NCBI RefSeq assembly: GCF_017876095.1
Contig: NZ_JAGINM010000015.1
Coordinates: forward strand, 62,001 to 126,000
DNA length: 64,000 bases
Origin: Azospirillum agricola
Lineage (GTDB): Bacteria > Pseudomonadota > Alphaproteobacteria > Azospirillales > Azospirillaceae
Reading direction: 5' to 3'
A program made the position numbers and the translations under genes. Under the pieces are notes generated by a model that saw nothing but the letters and a program-made list of their open reading frames with translations, did no database searches and was not told the DNA's origin. Positions 18,888 through 27,631 of this stretch are shown here, one piece after another (position 1 is the first letter of the stretch; every line of letters starts with the position of its first letter).

Positions 18888-19226
18888 ATGTCGGTCCTGG
18901 AGACGACTCCGGATCTGTACCGCGCGCCCGAGACGAGCCAGCTGGCGCCCGATGAGATCGCCGTGATCGCCCGGCACGAGCATCTGACCCCCGCCGAGGC
19001 CGCCGTGCGCGGCGCGGAGATGCTGCGCGAGCCCTGGGGGCACGCCGCCATGCGCCAGATGGTGTGGGACTGTCTGTGTGAGGCGAAACGCCGCGCCGAC
19101 GCGGCCGAAACCGCCCGCCTGACCGACCTGTACCGCCGAACCTGCCGGCGCTACGCCTGCCCGCACGACCGCCGCGTCTCGCCGACGCGCGAAAAACACC
19201 CGTTTCCCTTCGGCGGCGGGGGCTGA
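18888..19226 (+). CDS. Small conserved-looking hypothetical protein
   Basis: A 112-residue protein I do not recognise. A good Shine-Dalgarno sequence (GGGAG, 8 nt before ATG) and coding-like third-position GC support it. It is mostly helical (TPAEAAVRGAEMLREPWGHA) with a Cys/Arg-rich C-terminal half containing CLCEAKRR and CRRYACPHDRR; the cysteines could bind metal, but the spacing fits no motif I know. It ends in a Phe/Gly tail. It stands alone between a divergent DUF2076 gene and the CheC operon. Confidence 0.6.
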   Translation: MSVLETTPDLYRAPETSQLAPDEIAVIARHEHLTPAEAAVRGAEMLREPWGHAAMRQMVWDCLCEAKRRADAAETARLTDLYRRTCRRYACPHDRRVSPTREKHPFPFGGGG

Positions 19227-19411
19227 CGACCGCCCGCCGCCGCCCCCTATCCATATTATCCGTGCAATGCGGCGGAACCGCCTATGGCTCCGCCGTATTT
19301 GTTATAGGACGTTGACGCGGGTGCATTTTCCCGCCCATCTGTCGCAAAATCCGCGACGCGCCCACCGGGCGGCGCTGACGATCCTGACGACAAGGGGGCA
19401 AGGCGCCGAGC

Positions 19412-20077
19412 ATGGTGGAGTTGACCGACCTGGAGCGCGACGCGCTGACCGAGTTGGTGAACATGGGCGTCGGCCGGGCCGCGACCCATCTCAGCCGCAT
19501 GGTTTCCGACCAGGTCCTTTTGTCCGTGCCCTCGGTTGACATCGTCAGCCGCGACGCCGCGACGGAGTTCCTGACCACCCGCGAGCGCTCCGGCCTCGTC
19601 GCGGTGGAACAGCAGTTCCAGGGCTCCTTCGCCGGACGGGCGCTGCTGATCTTTCCCGAGGCCAACAGCCTGGAGCTGGCGCGCGCCGTGCTGGGCAGCG
19701 AGCTGACCCTGGCCGAAATCGTCGACCTGGAGCAGGACGCGCTGGCCGAGATCGGCAACATCATCCTGAACGGCTGCCTCGTCGTCATCGCCAACACGCT
19801 GAAGGACCGGCTGTCGATCTCGCTGCCCGCCGTGCTGCGCGGCAGCGGCGGCAACATCTTGCAGGACAGGAATGGAACGTCCGACGAACTGGTGCTCTTC
19901 CTCTACATCGATTTCTCGATACGCAGCCGCAGCATCCGCGGCTACATCGCCCTGCTGATGGGAGTCTCATCGCTGGAATCGCTGAAGCTTCTCATCCACG
20001 GGTTCATTGACGGAATCGCCACGCCGGCGCCGTCCGTCGAGGCCTCCAGGAACCAGCATGGCCCCGATCCCCTCTGA
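19412..20077 (+). CDS. CheC-like chemotaxis phosphatase
   Basis: A 221-residue cytoplasmic protein with the duplicated CheC/FliY/CheX active-site motif D-x3-E-x2-N. The first copy is D10, E14, N17 (RDALTELVN) and the second is D109, E113, N116 (QDALAEIGN). Both are intact, so it is likely to dephosphorylate a receiver domain. It is the first gene of a three-gene unit: its end overlaps the histidine kinase gene by 20 nt. CheC is less common in alphaproteobacteria than CheZ or sink receivers. Its partner is probably the single-domain regulator two genes downstream rather than a flagellar CheY, an inference from gene order. Confidence 0.85.
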   Translation: MVELTDLERDALTELVNMGVGRAATHLSRMVSDQVLLSVPSVDIVSRDAATEFLTTRERSGLVAVEQQFQGSFAGRALLIFPEANSLELARAVLGSELTLAEIVDLEQDALAEIGNIILNGCLVVIANTLKDRLSISLPAVLRGSGGNILQDRNGTSDELVLFLYIDFSIRSRSIRGYIALLMGVSSLESLKLLIHGFIDGIATPAPSVEASRNQHGPDPL

Positions 20078-21947
20078 CCATCCGGCCTGGGCCGAGGATG
20101 TACTGAACGCGCTGGACGCCGGAATTCTCCTGCTCGACCGGCATGGCCATGTCCGCTACTGGAACAACTGGATGGAGCGCGCGTCGGACGTGCCGGCCCG
20201 CGACATCCTCGGCCACGACCTGTTCGACGCCCTGCCGCACCTGCGCGAGTCGCGGCTGCACACCGCCGTGCGCGACGTGCTGGCGACCGGGGCGCCCGGC
20301 GTGCTGTCGAACACGCTGAACCCGATGCTGTTCCCCCTGCGCCTGCCCGACGGGCGCAGGATGGTCCACAACGTGCTGATCCGACCGCTGCCGCCCGACA
20401 GCGAGGCGCGCTGCCTGATCCAGGTGACCGACGTCACCGCCTCGGTCAACCGCGAGCGGGTGCTGCGCGAACAGCGCGACGCGCGCTACCGCGCCATCGT
20501 CGACACCGCCCCCGACGCCATCATCACCACCGACACCCGGGGCACGGTGCAGTGGATGAACGGCGCCGCCGCGCAACAGTTCGACTACCGCCCCGACGAG
20601 CTGATCGGCCGCAGCATCCACACCCTGCTGGACAAGGACGCCCCCGACTGGGTGGAGCTGTCCGAACACGGTCTCGACGGCCAAGGCCCCGACCGTTCCG
20701 GCGAGACGGTCGAGCTGGTCGGACGGCGGCGCGACGGCAGCCGGATCGACCTCGAGCTGTCGATGGCGCGCTGGATGTCGGAGGGCCGCAGCTTCATCAC
20801 CGGCATCCTGCGCGACATCACCGAGCGCCAGCGCACGCGGGAGGAGCTGCGCGCCAACGCCCTGGCCATGCGCCAGCTCGCCGAGCAGACCAAGGCGACG
20901 CTGGACGCGCTGCCGGCCTTCATCGCCGTGCTCGACCCGGCCGGGCGCATCGTCTCGGTCAACCGCGCCTGGGCGGAAGCCGGGCCGGAAACCGAGTTCC
21001 TCGGCCAGGGCTGCATCGTCGGCGACAATTATCTGGAGATGTGCGTGCACGACGGCGCGGAGGCTCTCCCGCATGGGGAGGATCCGCAGGGCGAGGCGGT
21101 GCTGGAAGGGCTGCGCACCCTGCTGGCCGACGGCGGGCTCCCCCTGTCGGCGGAGTATGCCGGGCGCGGCGGAGCCGGCCACCACTGGTTCCGCTGTCTG
21201 GCCGCGCCGATGACCGCCGGCCCTTTCGGCGGCACCGTGCTGATGCACATCGACGTCACCGAGATCAAGTCGATGGAGGCGGCGCTGCGCAAGCTGGTCG
21301 GCCAGAAATCGACTCTGCTGCGCGAGGTCAACCACCGGGTCAAGAACAGCCTGCAACTGGTGTCCAGCCTGCTGACCCTGCAAACGCTGAGCCTGCCGGA
21401 CGAGGCGGCGCGCGCCCATTTCCAGGATGCCCGCAGCCGGATCGAGGCCATCGCCCGCGTCCACAACCGGCTCTACCAGGCCGACCAGTTCCAGACCATC
21501 GAATTCGGGACCTATCTGCGGGAGCTGTGCGAGGATCTGGCCCGCGCGTCGGGCGGTGGCGAGCTGTGCGACGTGACGGTCCGCTCGGACATCGTCGATC
21601 TGCCGATCGATCAGGCGGCCCCGCTCGGCCTGATCGCCAACGAGCTGATCACCAACGCCATCAAGCACCGCGGCAGCGGACCGGCCCGTGTCGACGTCGC
21701 GTTCCGCCGCGATGCCGGCGGGCTGGTGCTGACCGTCTCTGACCAGGGTCCCGGCCTGCCGCCGAACTTCGACATGCGCAGGGGCCGCAGCCTGGGCATG
21801 CGGCTGATCGCCAGCCTGAGCGGCCAGATCCGCGCCCACGTCGCCATCGTCCCGTCGGAACGCGGCGCGGCCTTCCGCATCGAACTGCCGATGCCGGAGC
21901 CGGACCCGACCCTGGAGACCATCGCCGCCGGGGAGGGCGGGAAATGA
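20058..21947 (+). CDS. PAS-domain sensor histidine kinase of the HisKA_2/HWE type
   Basis: A 629-residue soluble kinase with no membrane segment. Three PAS-like domains occupy about 10-125, 145-270 and 285-400 (for example AILDTAPD-like AIVDTAPDAIITTD and GRIVSVNRAWAE). The phosphoacceptor box EVNHRVKN has its histidine at residue 426, typical of HisKA_2/HWE kinases. The ATPase domain follows, with the N-box NELITNAIKH and DQGPGLP. The ATG at 20058 is inside the CheC gene, and the stop overlaps the response-regulator start by 4 nt (ATGA), so all three proteins are probably made together. The input is likely redox, light or a small ligand through PAS; nothing shows which. Confidence 0.92.
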   Translation: MAPIPSDHPAWAEDVLNALDAGILLLDRHGHVRYWNNWMERASDVPARDILGHDLFDALPHLRESRLHTAVRDVLATGAPGVLSNTLNPMLFPLRLPDGRRMVHNVLIRPLPPDSEARCLIQVTDVTASVNRERVLREQRDARYRAIVDTAPDAIITTDTRGTVQWMNGAAAQQFDYRPDELIGRSIHTLLDKDAPDWVELSEHGLDGQGPDRSGETVELVGRRRDGSRIDLELSMARWMSEGRSFITGILRDITERQRTREELRANALAMRQLAEQTKATLDALPAFIAVLDPAGRIVSVNRAWAEAGPETEFLGQGCIVGDNYLEMCVHDGAEALPHGEDPQGEAVLEGLRTLLADGGLPLSAEYAGRGGAGHHWFRCLAAPMTAGPFGGTVLMHIDVTEIKSMEAALRKLVGQKSTLLREVNHRVKNSLQLVSSLLTLQTLSLPDEAARAHFQDARSRIEAIARVHNRLYQADQFQTIEFGTYLRELCEDLARASGGGELCDVTVRSDIVDLPIDQAAPLGLIANELITNAIKHRGSGPARVDVAFRRDAGGLVLTVSDQGPGLPPNFDMRRGRSLGMRLIASLSGQIRAHVAIVPSERGAAFRIELPMPEPDPTLETIAAGEGGK

Positions 21948-22351
21948 GAATCCTTCTGGTCGAGGACGAGGTCCTGATCGCGATGGAACAGCGCCTCTAC
22001 CTGGAAGCGGCCGGGCACGAGGTTCTCGGCCCGGCGGTGACCGCCGCCGAGGCGGTGGCGATGGCGGCGGAGGATCCGCCCGACCTGGCGCTGGTCGACG
22101 TCCATCTCGCCCGCAACTCCAGCGGCATCGACGCCGCGCAGGTGCTGACCCGGCAGGGCGTGCCGTGCCTGTTCATCACCTCCTTCCGCGACGAGATGCG
22201 GCAGGCCGGCATCCCGATTCCCGGCATCGGCTGCCTGCCGAAGCCCTTCTCCGAGCATTCCCTGCTCGGCGCCGTCGAGGTCGCCCGCACGATCCTGACC
22301 GGCGGGACGCCGCGCGACGTGCCGAAGACGATGGAGCTGTTCGACAATTGA
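21944..22351 (+). CDS. Single-domain response regulator
   Basis: A 135-residue receiver with no output domain. The acidic pocket (VEDE), the phosphoacceptor D52 in LALVDVHLA, the FITSF switch residue and the CLPKPF lysine are intact. Its start overlaps the kinase stop codon. It is the probable phosphorylation target of that kinase and dephosphorylation target of the CheC-like protein, acting by protein contact rather than DNA binding. Its downstream partner is unknown. Confidence 0.92.
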   Translation: MRILLVEDEVLIAMEQRLYLEAAGHEVLGPAVTAAEAVAMAAEDPPDLALVDVHLARNSSGIDAAQVLTRQGVPCLFITSFRDEMRQAGIPIPGIGCLPKPFSEHSLLGAVEVARTILTGGTPRDVPKTMELFDN

Positions 22352-22373
22352 CCGTCCCGCCGGGAACCGCCGG

Positions 22374-23264
22374 TCACAGCTCCCCCAGCGCCTCGTGCAG
22401 GCCCTCGATCTCCTGGATGCGTGCCCGCCCGGCGGCTCCGGTCAACCGGATCAGCTCGGCGGCCAGCGCGTGGATCACCGCCATCACCGCGACATGGGTG
22501 TCGAGCGGCGCCAGGCTGCGGGTCTCGCAGCGGAAGGTCAGCGGCGGAACCAGCTCCTCCAGGGGGGAATGGCTGTCGGCGATCAGGATGGTCGGGATGC
22601 CGCGCTGCCCCGCCGCCTGAAGCACCCGGACGATGGCCGGCGGACGGCGCCGGATGCCGACCAGCAGCAGCGCATCCTCCGTCCCGAGATCGGCCAGCGT
22701 TTCGGCCAGCGTCTCTCCGGCGGCGACCATCTGGTGGACCTGCGGCCGCACCTGGATGAACTGCCAGCGGGCATAGCCCGCCAGGAACACGCTGTTGCGC
22801 GCGCCGCAGACCCAGACGCGCCGGGCCTCCGCCAACAGGCGGGCTGCCTGCTCCAGCGCCGCCGGGTCGATGCGCCGGGCGGTCGCGGCAATGGCCTCGG
22901 AGCTGTGCTGGAAATGCGCCTCCACCGGCGGAGCCGCCGCGTCCCCCGCCTCCGCCCCTCTCCCCGGCCCGTCGGGCTGGGCCAGCAGATAGAGCGGCGA
23001 TCCCCATTCGGTGCCGCGCCGCGAGGCCAGCCGCGCCTCCTCGAAACTGGCGAAGCCGAGCCGGCGCACCAGCCGCGACACCGTCATCTTGGACACCCCG
23101 GCGCTCTGCGCCAGCTCCGTCGCCGAATAGCCGGACAGCTCGCCCGGACAGGCGAGGATGACGTCGGCCAACTGGCGCTCCGTCCGGCTGAGTTCGGCGT
23201 AGCGGCCGCGGATGCGGACGGTCAATGCCTGTTCACTGGGCTTTTTGCTTGTCCGGTCGGTCAT
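22374..23264 (-). CDS. RpiR-family transcriptional regulator
   Basis: A 296-residue regulator. The N-terminal RpiR helix-turn-helix (about 15-95) includes the recognition region ATELAQSAGVSKMTVSRLVR. The C-terminal SIS domain (about 130-275) would bind a phosphosugar or related effector (GARNSVFLAGYARWQF). It is divergent from a polar amino-acid-type ABC transporter operon with a 182-nt control region, so it is the likely regulator of that operon. The effector is not apparent; RpiR regulators adjacent to amino-acid-type ABC operons and nucleoside genes occur in alphaproteobacteria. Confidence 0.88.
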   Translation of the reverse strand: MTDRTSKKPSEQALTVRIRGRYAELSRTERQLADVILACPGELSGYSATELAQSAGVSKMTVSRLVRRLGFASFEEARLASRRGTEWGSPLYLLAQPDGPGRGAEAGDAAAPPVEAHFQHSSEAIAATARRIDPAALEQAARLLAEARRVWVCGARNSVFLAGYARWQFIQVRPQVHQMVAAGETLAETLADLGTEDALLLVGIRRRPPAIVRVLQAAGQRGIPTILIADSHSPLEELVPPLTFRCETRSLAPLDTHVAVMAVIHALAAELIRLTGAAGRARIQEIEGLHEALGEL

Positions 23265-23302
23265 CTGCGCATCGATTGGGCAAGGGTCGAGGCCGTCGTT
23301 TG

Positions 23303-23346
23303 GTTACGACAGTAACGCATTGGCCAATTTCTGGGATAAACGTAAC
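23303..23346. promoter_or_regulatory. Operator candidates between rpiR-type gene and ABC operon
   Basis: GTTAC and GTAAC form an inverted repeat at 23303-23316, followed by the perfect palindrome ATTGGCCAAT at 23319-23328 and another CGTAAC at 23341-23346. These clustered symmetric elements in the divergent control region are the best candidates for binding by the adjacent RpiR protein. Confidence 0.45.
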
Positions 23347-23446
23347 AGTTCCGCCGCCTTAGGCCAACCGGCCCATCCCTCCCCCGACGTGGCACGCCGT
23401 TTGAAGTAGAACCGCACAACCCTCTTTCGGCTGGAGATCAGGTCCC

Positions 23447-24250
23447 ATGCGGTTTGCAACGATACTCGGTGCGGTCGGCTTTGCCACGGCCCTTCTGACC
23501 GGCGGCCTGAACGGCGGTCTGATGGCGACGGCCCACGCCGACGCGCTGGAACGGATCACCAAGGACAAGGTGCTGCGCGTCGCGGTGCCGCAGGATTTCC
23601 CGCCCTTCGGCTCGGTCGGCACCGACATGAAGCCGGTCGGCTACGACATCGACACCGCCGCGCTGCTCGCCAAGGAGATGGGCGCCAAGGTCGAGCTGGT
23701 CCCCGTCACCAGCGCCAACCGCGTCCCCTACCTGACCACCGGCAAGGTCGACCTGATCATCTCCAGCCTGGGCAAGAACGCCGAGCGCGAGAAGGTCATC
23801 GACTTCTCGGTCGCCTACGCGCCCTTCTTCAACGGCGTCTTCGGCCCGGATTCGGTGAAGGCCGAGACGGTCGCCGACCTCGACGGCAAGACGGTCGGCG
23901 TCACCCGCGGCTCGGTCGAGGACATCGAGCTGTCGAAGCTGGTCTCCGACAAGGTCAACGTCCGCCGCTACGAGGACAACAACGGCACCATCTCGGCCTT
24001 CCTGTCGGGTCAGGTCGAGCTGGTGGCGACCGGCAACGTCGTCGCCGCCGCGATCATGGAACGCAAGCCGCCGCGCCTGCCGAACCTGAAGTTCCTGGTC
24101 AAGAACTCCCCCTGCTTCATCGGGCTGGGCAAGGACGAGGGGCCGCTGCTGGAGAAGGTCAACGCCATCCTGACCAAGGCGAAGACCGACGGCTCGCTGG
24201 CCGCCATCGCCGAGAAGTGGCTGCACGCGCCGCTGCCGAAGGATCTGTAA
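23447..24250 (+). CDS. Polar amino-acid-type ABC transporter substrate-binding protein
   Basis: A 267-residue periplasmic protein of SBP family 3. The N-terminus has a signal peptide (about 1-32, ending ATAHADA), followed by LRVAVPQDFPPFGSVG, typical of the family's ligand pocket. It is the first gene of a transporter operon with two permeases and an ATPase, and is followed by an attenuator-like hairpin that would raise its expression over the permeases. The ligand is unassigned; the purine nucleoside permease-like gene at the operon end and the RpiR regulator hint that it need not be an amino acid. Confidence 0.88.
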   Translation: MRFATILGAVGFATALLTGGLNGGLMATAHADALERITKDKVLRVAVPQDFPPFGSVGTDMKPVGYDIDTAALLAKEMGAKVELVPVTSANRVPYLTTGKVDLIISSLGKNAEREKVIDFSVAYAPFFNGVFGPDSVKAETVADLDGKTVGVTRGSVEDIELSKLVSDKVNVRRYEDNNGTISAFLSGQVELVATGNVVAAAIMERKPPRLPNLKFLVKNSPCFIGLGKDEGPLLEKVNAILTKAKTDGSLAAIAEKWLHAPLPKDL

Positions 24251-24273
24251 GCGGCGTCCGCTCGCCACCGAAG

Positions 24274-24305
24274 AGCCCTTCTTCCCTTACGGGAAAAGGG
24301 CTTTT
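24274..24305 (+). terminator. Attenuator-like hairpin between binding-protein and permease genes
   Basis: AGCCCTT-C-TTCCC (24274-24286) pairs with GGGAAAAGGGCT (24291-24302) around loop TTAC with a single C bulge, then TTTCCC follows. Lying inside the operon, it fits partial termination or protection of the binding-protein mRNA. Confidence 0.6.
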
Positions 24306-24332
24306 CCCTCCCCTCCCGGCACGGACGGTCCC

Positions 24333-25007
24333 ATGGCCTATCGTTTCGACTTCACGTCCCTGTGGGACTACGCGCCCGTGCTGGTCCACGGCGTCGCCAC
24401 CACGGTCGGACTGACCGTGGCCGGCACCGTGCTGGGGGTGGGCATCGGCATCGCCGGGGCGGCGGCGCGCAACTCCGCCAGCCGCCCGCTGCGCCTCGCG
24501 GTCGGCGCCTATGTCGAGCTGATCCGCAACACGCCCTTCCTGGTGCAGCTCTTCTTCATCTTCTTCGGGCTGCCGTCGCTCGGCATCCGCATGCCGGAAT
24601 GGGCGGCGGCGGTGCTGGCGATGGTGGTCAACCTCGGCGCCTATTCGACCGAGATCATCCGCGCCGGCATCGACGCGACGCCGAAGGGCCAAGTCGAGGC
24701 CGGCGCCAGCCTCGGCATGACCGGCCCGCAGATCTTCCGCTACATCATCCTCGGCCCGGCGATGGGCAAGATCTGGCCGGCGCTGAGCAGCCAGATCGTC
24801 ATCGTCATGCTCGGCTCCTCGGTCTGCTCGCAGATCGCGGCGGAGGAACTGAGCTTCGCCGCCAACTTCATCCAGTCGCGCAACTTCCGCCCCTTCGAGG
24901 TCTATTTCGCGGCGACCGCGCTGTATCTGGCGCTCGCCGTATTGACCCGCTGGATCCTGGCCCGGCTGGGCGACCGCCTGTTCCTGAAGGGAGCCGCCCG
25001 TGCTTGA
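24333..25007 (+). CDS. Polar amino-acid-type ABC transporter permease 1
   Basis: A 224-residue inner-membrane permease of the HisMQ group. Hydrophobic segments lie near 18-40, 62-80, 88-108 and 185-210. The EAA loop reads IDATPKGQVEAGASLGM. The hallmark ELIRNTPFLVQLFFIFFGLP is present. It overlaps the next permease gene by 8 nt, and the two presumably form a heterodimeric channel. Confidence 0.9.
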   Translation: MAYRFDFTSLWDYAPVLVHGVATTVGLTVAGTVLGVGIGIAGAAARNSASRPLRLAVGAYVELIRNTPFLVQLFFIFFGLPSLGIRMPEWAAAVLAMVVNLGAYSTEIIRAGIDATPKGQVEAGASLGMTGPQIFRYIILGPAMGKIWPALSSQIVIVMLGSSVCSQIAAEELSFAANFIQSRNFRPFEVYFAATALYLALAVLTRWILARLGDRLFLKGAARA

Positions 25008-25650
25008 GTTCTCCTTCTGGGACATCCTGTCCAACCTGCTGCTGGCGGCGCGCTGGACCGTGCTGCTGTCGGTCATCGCCTTCGTCGCCGGGGGTCTCGC
25101 CGGGCTGCTGGTGCTGATGGCGCGCGTCGCCCCGGTGCCGCCGCTGCAACGCCTCGCCAAGCTCTACATCGAGCTGTTCCAGGGCACGCCGCTGCTGATG
25201 CAGCTCTTCATCGTCTTCTTCGCCCTGCCGCTGGTGGGCATCGAGACCTCGCCCTGGACGGCCGCCGCGCTGGCGCTGACGCTGTTCACCAGCGCCTACC
25301 TCGCCGAGATCTGGCGCGGCTGCGTCGAGGCGGTGCCGAAGGGCCAGTGGGAGGCCTCGGCCAGCCTCGCCATGGGCTTTTCCGAGCAGATGCGCTGGGT
25401 CGTGCTGCCGCAGGCGCTGCGCATCGCGGTGCCGCCGACGGTGGGCTTCTCGGTCCAGGTGGTGAAGGGGACGGCGGTCACCTCGATCATCGGCTTCGTC
25501 GAGATCACCAAGGCCGGCACCATGATCACCAACGCCACCTTCCAGCCCTTCCTGGTCTACGGCCTCGTCGGGCTGCTCTACTTCGCCCTCTGCTACCCCC
25601 TCTCGCTGTCGGCCAAGGCGCTGGAAAGGAAGCTCAATGTCGCTCGTTAA
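25000..25650 (+). CDS. Polar amino-acid-type ABC transporter permease 2
   Basis: A 216-residue HisMQ-family permease starting at a GTG inside the previous gene, with GGGAG about 6 nt upstream. The EAA loop reads VEAVPKGQWEASASLAMGF, and the ELFQGTPLLMQLFIVFFALP signature is present. Its 3' end overlaps the ATPase gene by 14 nt, so the three genes are translationally coupled. Confidence 0.9.
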   Translation: MLEFSFWDILSNLLLAARWTVLLSVIAFVAGGLAGLLVLMARVAPVPPLQRLAKLYIELFQGTPLLMQLFIVFFALPLVGIETSPWTAAALALTLFTSAYLAEIWRGCVEAVPKGQWEASASLAMGFSEQMRWVVLPQALRIAVPPTVGFSVQVVKGTAVTSIIGFVEITKAGTMITNATFQPFLVYGLVGLLYFALCYPLSLSAKALERKLNVAR

Positions 25651-26371
25651 GCTCTCGGGCATCCGCAAGTCCTTCGGCTCCGTCGAGGTGCTGAAGGGCG
25701 TCGACATGACGGTCCGGGAGGGCGAGGTCGTCGCCATGATCGGGCGCAGCGGCTCCGGCAAGAGCACGCTGCTGCGCAGCGTCAACGGGCTGGAGCGCAT
25801 CGACGCCGGCGTCATCGAGGTCGACGGCGAATGCGTCGATCCCGGCCAGATCGACCTGCGGGCGCTGCGGCTCAAGGTCGGCATGGTGTTCCAGCAGTTC
25901 AACCTGTTCCCCCATCTGTCGGCCGGCGAGAACGTGATGCTGGCGCTGAAGGTGGTGAAGAGGATGGGCAAGGCCGACACCCGCGCCGCCGCCGAGCAGG
26001 CGCTGGCGCGGGTCGGGCTGGGCCACAAGTTCGACGCCTACCCTTCGCAGCTTTCCGGCGGCCAGCAGCAGCGCGTCGCCATCGCCCGCTCGCTGGCCAT
26101 GCAGCCGAAGGTGCTGCTGTGCGACGAGATCACCTCGGCGCTCGACCCCGAGCTGGTCAACGAGGTGCTGTCCGTCGTCCGCAAGCTGGCCGAGGAGGGC
26201 ATGACGCTGATCCTGGTGACGCACGAGATGCGCTTCGCCCGCGAGGTCTGCGACCAGCTCGTCTTCATGCATGGCGGGCGCATCATCGAGCAGGGGCCGC
26301 CGGTCGCGCTGTTCGACCGCCCCTCCACCCCGGAGCTGGCGCAGTTCGTCGGCATGGTCGAGGCGCGCTGA
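25637..26371 (+). CDS. Polar amino-acid-type ABC transporter ATPase
   Basis: A 244-residue ATPase with intact Walker A GRSGSGKST, signature LSGGQQQRVAIARSL, Walker B VLLCDEITSALD and THEM H-loop, as in GlnQ/HisP. The Walker B aspartate-glutamate pair is preserved, although Cys precedes it. It energises the two upstream permeases. The next gene begins 84 nt later and is probably cotranscribed. Confidence 0.93.
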   Translation: MSLVKLSGIRKSFGSVEVLKGVDMTVREGEVVAMIGRSGSGKSTLLRSVNGLERIDAGVIEVDGECVDPGQIDLRALRLKVGMVFQQFNLFPHLSAGENVMLALKVVKRMGKADTRAAAEQALARVGLGHKFDAYPSQLSGGQQQRVAIARSLAMQPKVLLCDEITSALDPELVNEVLSVVRKLAEEGMTLILVTHEMRFAREVCDQLVFMHGGRIIEQGPPVALFDRPSTPELAQFVGMVEAR

Positions 26372-26455
26372 CCCGCGCGGGAAGACTTGCGACGTTTGAC
26401 CGCACCCGCGTCCTGCCCCAGGATGCGGCCATCCTTTCGCTCATGGAGTTCGATC

Positions 26456-27466
26456 GTGTCCTTCACAGACGGTTGCCGGCGCCTCGCCTTGTCCTCCCTC
26501 CTGCTGCTGGGGCTCGGCAGCGCCGCCCAGGCGGCGGAGCCGGTCAAGGTCAAGGTCTTCGTCGGGGCCATGTTCGAGATCGGGAAGAACACCGGCGACC
26601 GCGCCGGCGAGTTCCAGAACTGGTACGAGCGCTACTGGCAGACTGCCGAGCCGCTGACCGTCAAGGGCGCGCTCAACCCGGTCTACTGCAACGCCGACGG
26701 GGTGTGCGGCGCCGTGCTGGGCATGGGCAAGGTCAGCTCGTCGGCCTCGATGCAGGCGATCCTGCTGAACCCGCAGCTCGATCTGTCGCATGCCTACTTC
26801 ATCATCTCCGGCGTCGCCGGCACGCCGCCGTCGCGCGGCACCATCGGTGAGGTCAACTGGGCGACCTGGCTGGTCGATTACGACCTCGGCCACCGCTGGG
26901 CGCCGGAGGAGAACAAGCCGGGCGAACCGACCTTCATGCCGCGCAAGGGCTATGAATCGGTCCGCCTGTTCCAGATGAACCCGGCCCTGGTCAATTGGGC
27001 GATGAAGCTGACCGCCGACACGCCGCTGAAGGATTCCGAATCCGCCCGCACCTACCGCCAGCGCTACCCGCAGGAGGCCGCGCGCCGCGCCCCCTTCGTC
27101 GGCACCGGCACCCACATGACCGGCGACACCTTCTTCCACGGCCCCGGCATGTCGGAGCAGGCGCAGTACATCGCCAAGCTCTACGGCGCCGACGACTACG
27201 TCATCACCGAGATGGAGGCGGCGGCGATCACCCTGGTGATCAAGCGGCTCCAGGGCTCCGACCGGGTGATGAGCCTGCGCGGCGCCGTCAACTTCGACCA
27301 GGGCAACCCGAACGAGACCACCCTCCAGCACCTCGACCCCAAGCCCGGCGAGACGGCCGGCGGCTTCGCCGAGACGGTCGAGAACGTCGCCACGGTCGGC
27401 GCCCGGATGACCGACCACATCGTCGCCAACTGGAGCCAGTGGCAGGCCGGCGTCCCGGCCCCGTAA
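26456..27466 (+). CDS. Purine nucleoside permease-like protein (NUP family), secreted
   Basis: A 336-residue member of the NUP family (PF06516), first described from a yeast nucleoside permease but structurally related to nucleoside phosphorylases. A signal peptide is visible (residues 1-27, CRRLALSSLLLLGLGSAAQA), so the protein is exported. Family segments include ISGVAGTPPSRGTIGEV and EMEAAAITLVIKRL. I chose the GTG at 26456 because GGAG lies 7 nt upstream and the resulting N-terminus is a proper signal. It closes an ABC-transporter operon, suggesting periplasmic nucleoside binding or cleavage coupled to uptake. Function is inferred. Confidence 0.82.
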   Translation: MSFTDGCRRLALSSLLLLGLGSAAQAAEPVKVKVFVGAMFEIGKNTGDRAGEFQNWYERYWQTAEPLTVKGALNPVYCNADGVCGAVLGMGKVSSSASMQAILLNPQLDLSHAYFIISGVAGTPPSRGTIGEVNWATWLVDYDLGHRWAPEENKPGEPTFMPRKGYESVRLFQMNPALVNWAMKLTADTPLKDSESARTYRQRYPQEAARRAPFVGTGTHMTGDTFFHGPGMSEQAQYIAKLYGADDYVITEMEAAAITLVIKRLQGSDRVMSLRGAVNFDQGNPNETTLQHLDPKPGETAGGFAETVENVATVGARMTDHIVANWSQWQAGVPAP

Positions 27467-27494
27467 GCCTGACAGCCCCCTATTGTCCTATAAT

Positions 27495-27532
27495 CAGGGA
27501 CAATCATGTTCACACAGGCATGATTGTCCCTG
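27495..27532. promoter_or_regulatory. Perfect 14-bp inverted repeat upstream of the pirin gene
   Basis: CAGGGACAATCATG (27495-27508) and CATGATTGTCCCTG (27519-27532) are perfect complements with a 10-nt spacer. A third copy of the half-site, ATTGTCC, precedes at 27482-27488 and can alternatively pair with GGACAAT at 27498-27504. No T tract follows. It could terminate the upstream operon or be an operator for the pirin gene starting 100 nt downstream. Confidence 0.55.
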
Positions 27533-27631
27533 AACGGGTCGTTGCCACATGATGCGTCAACGAAACGGCCCACTGGGCCACGGCGCAAGGGGCACCGGGC
27601 CACGGCCCGGGGGGCAAGGAGGACTGTCATC

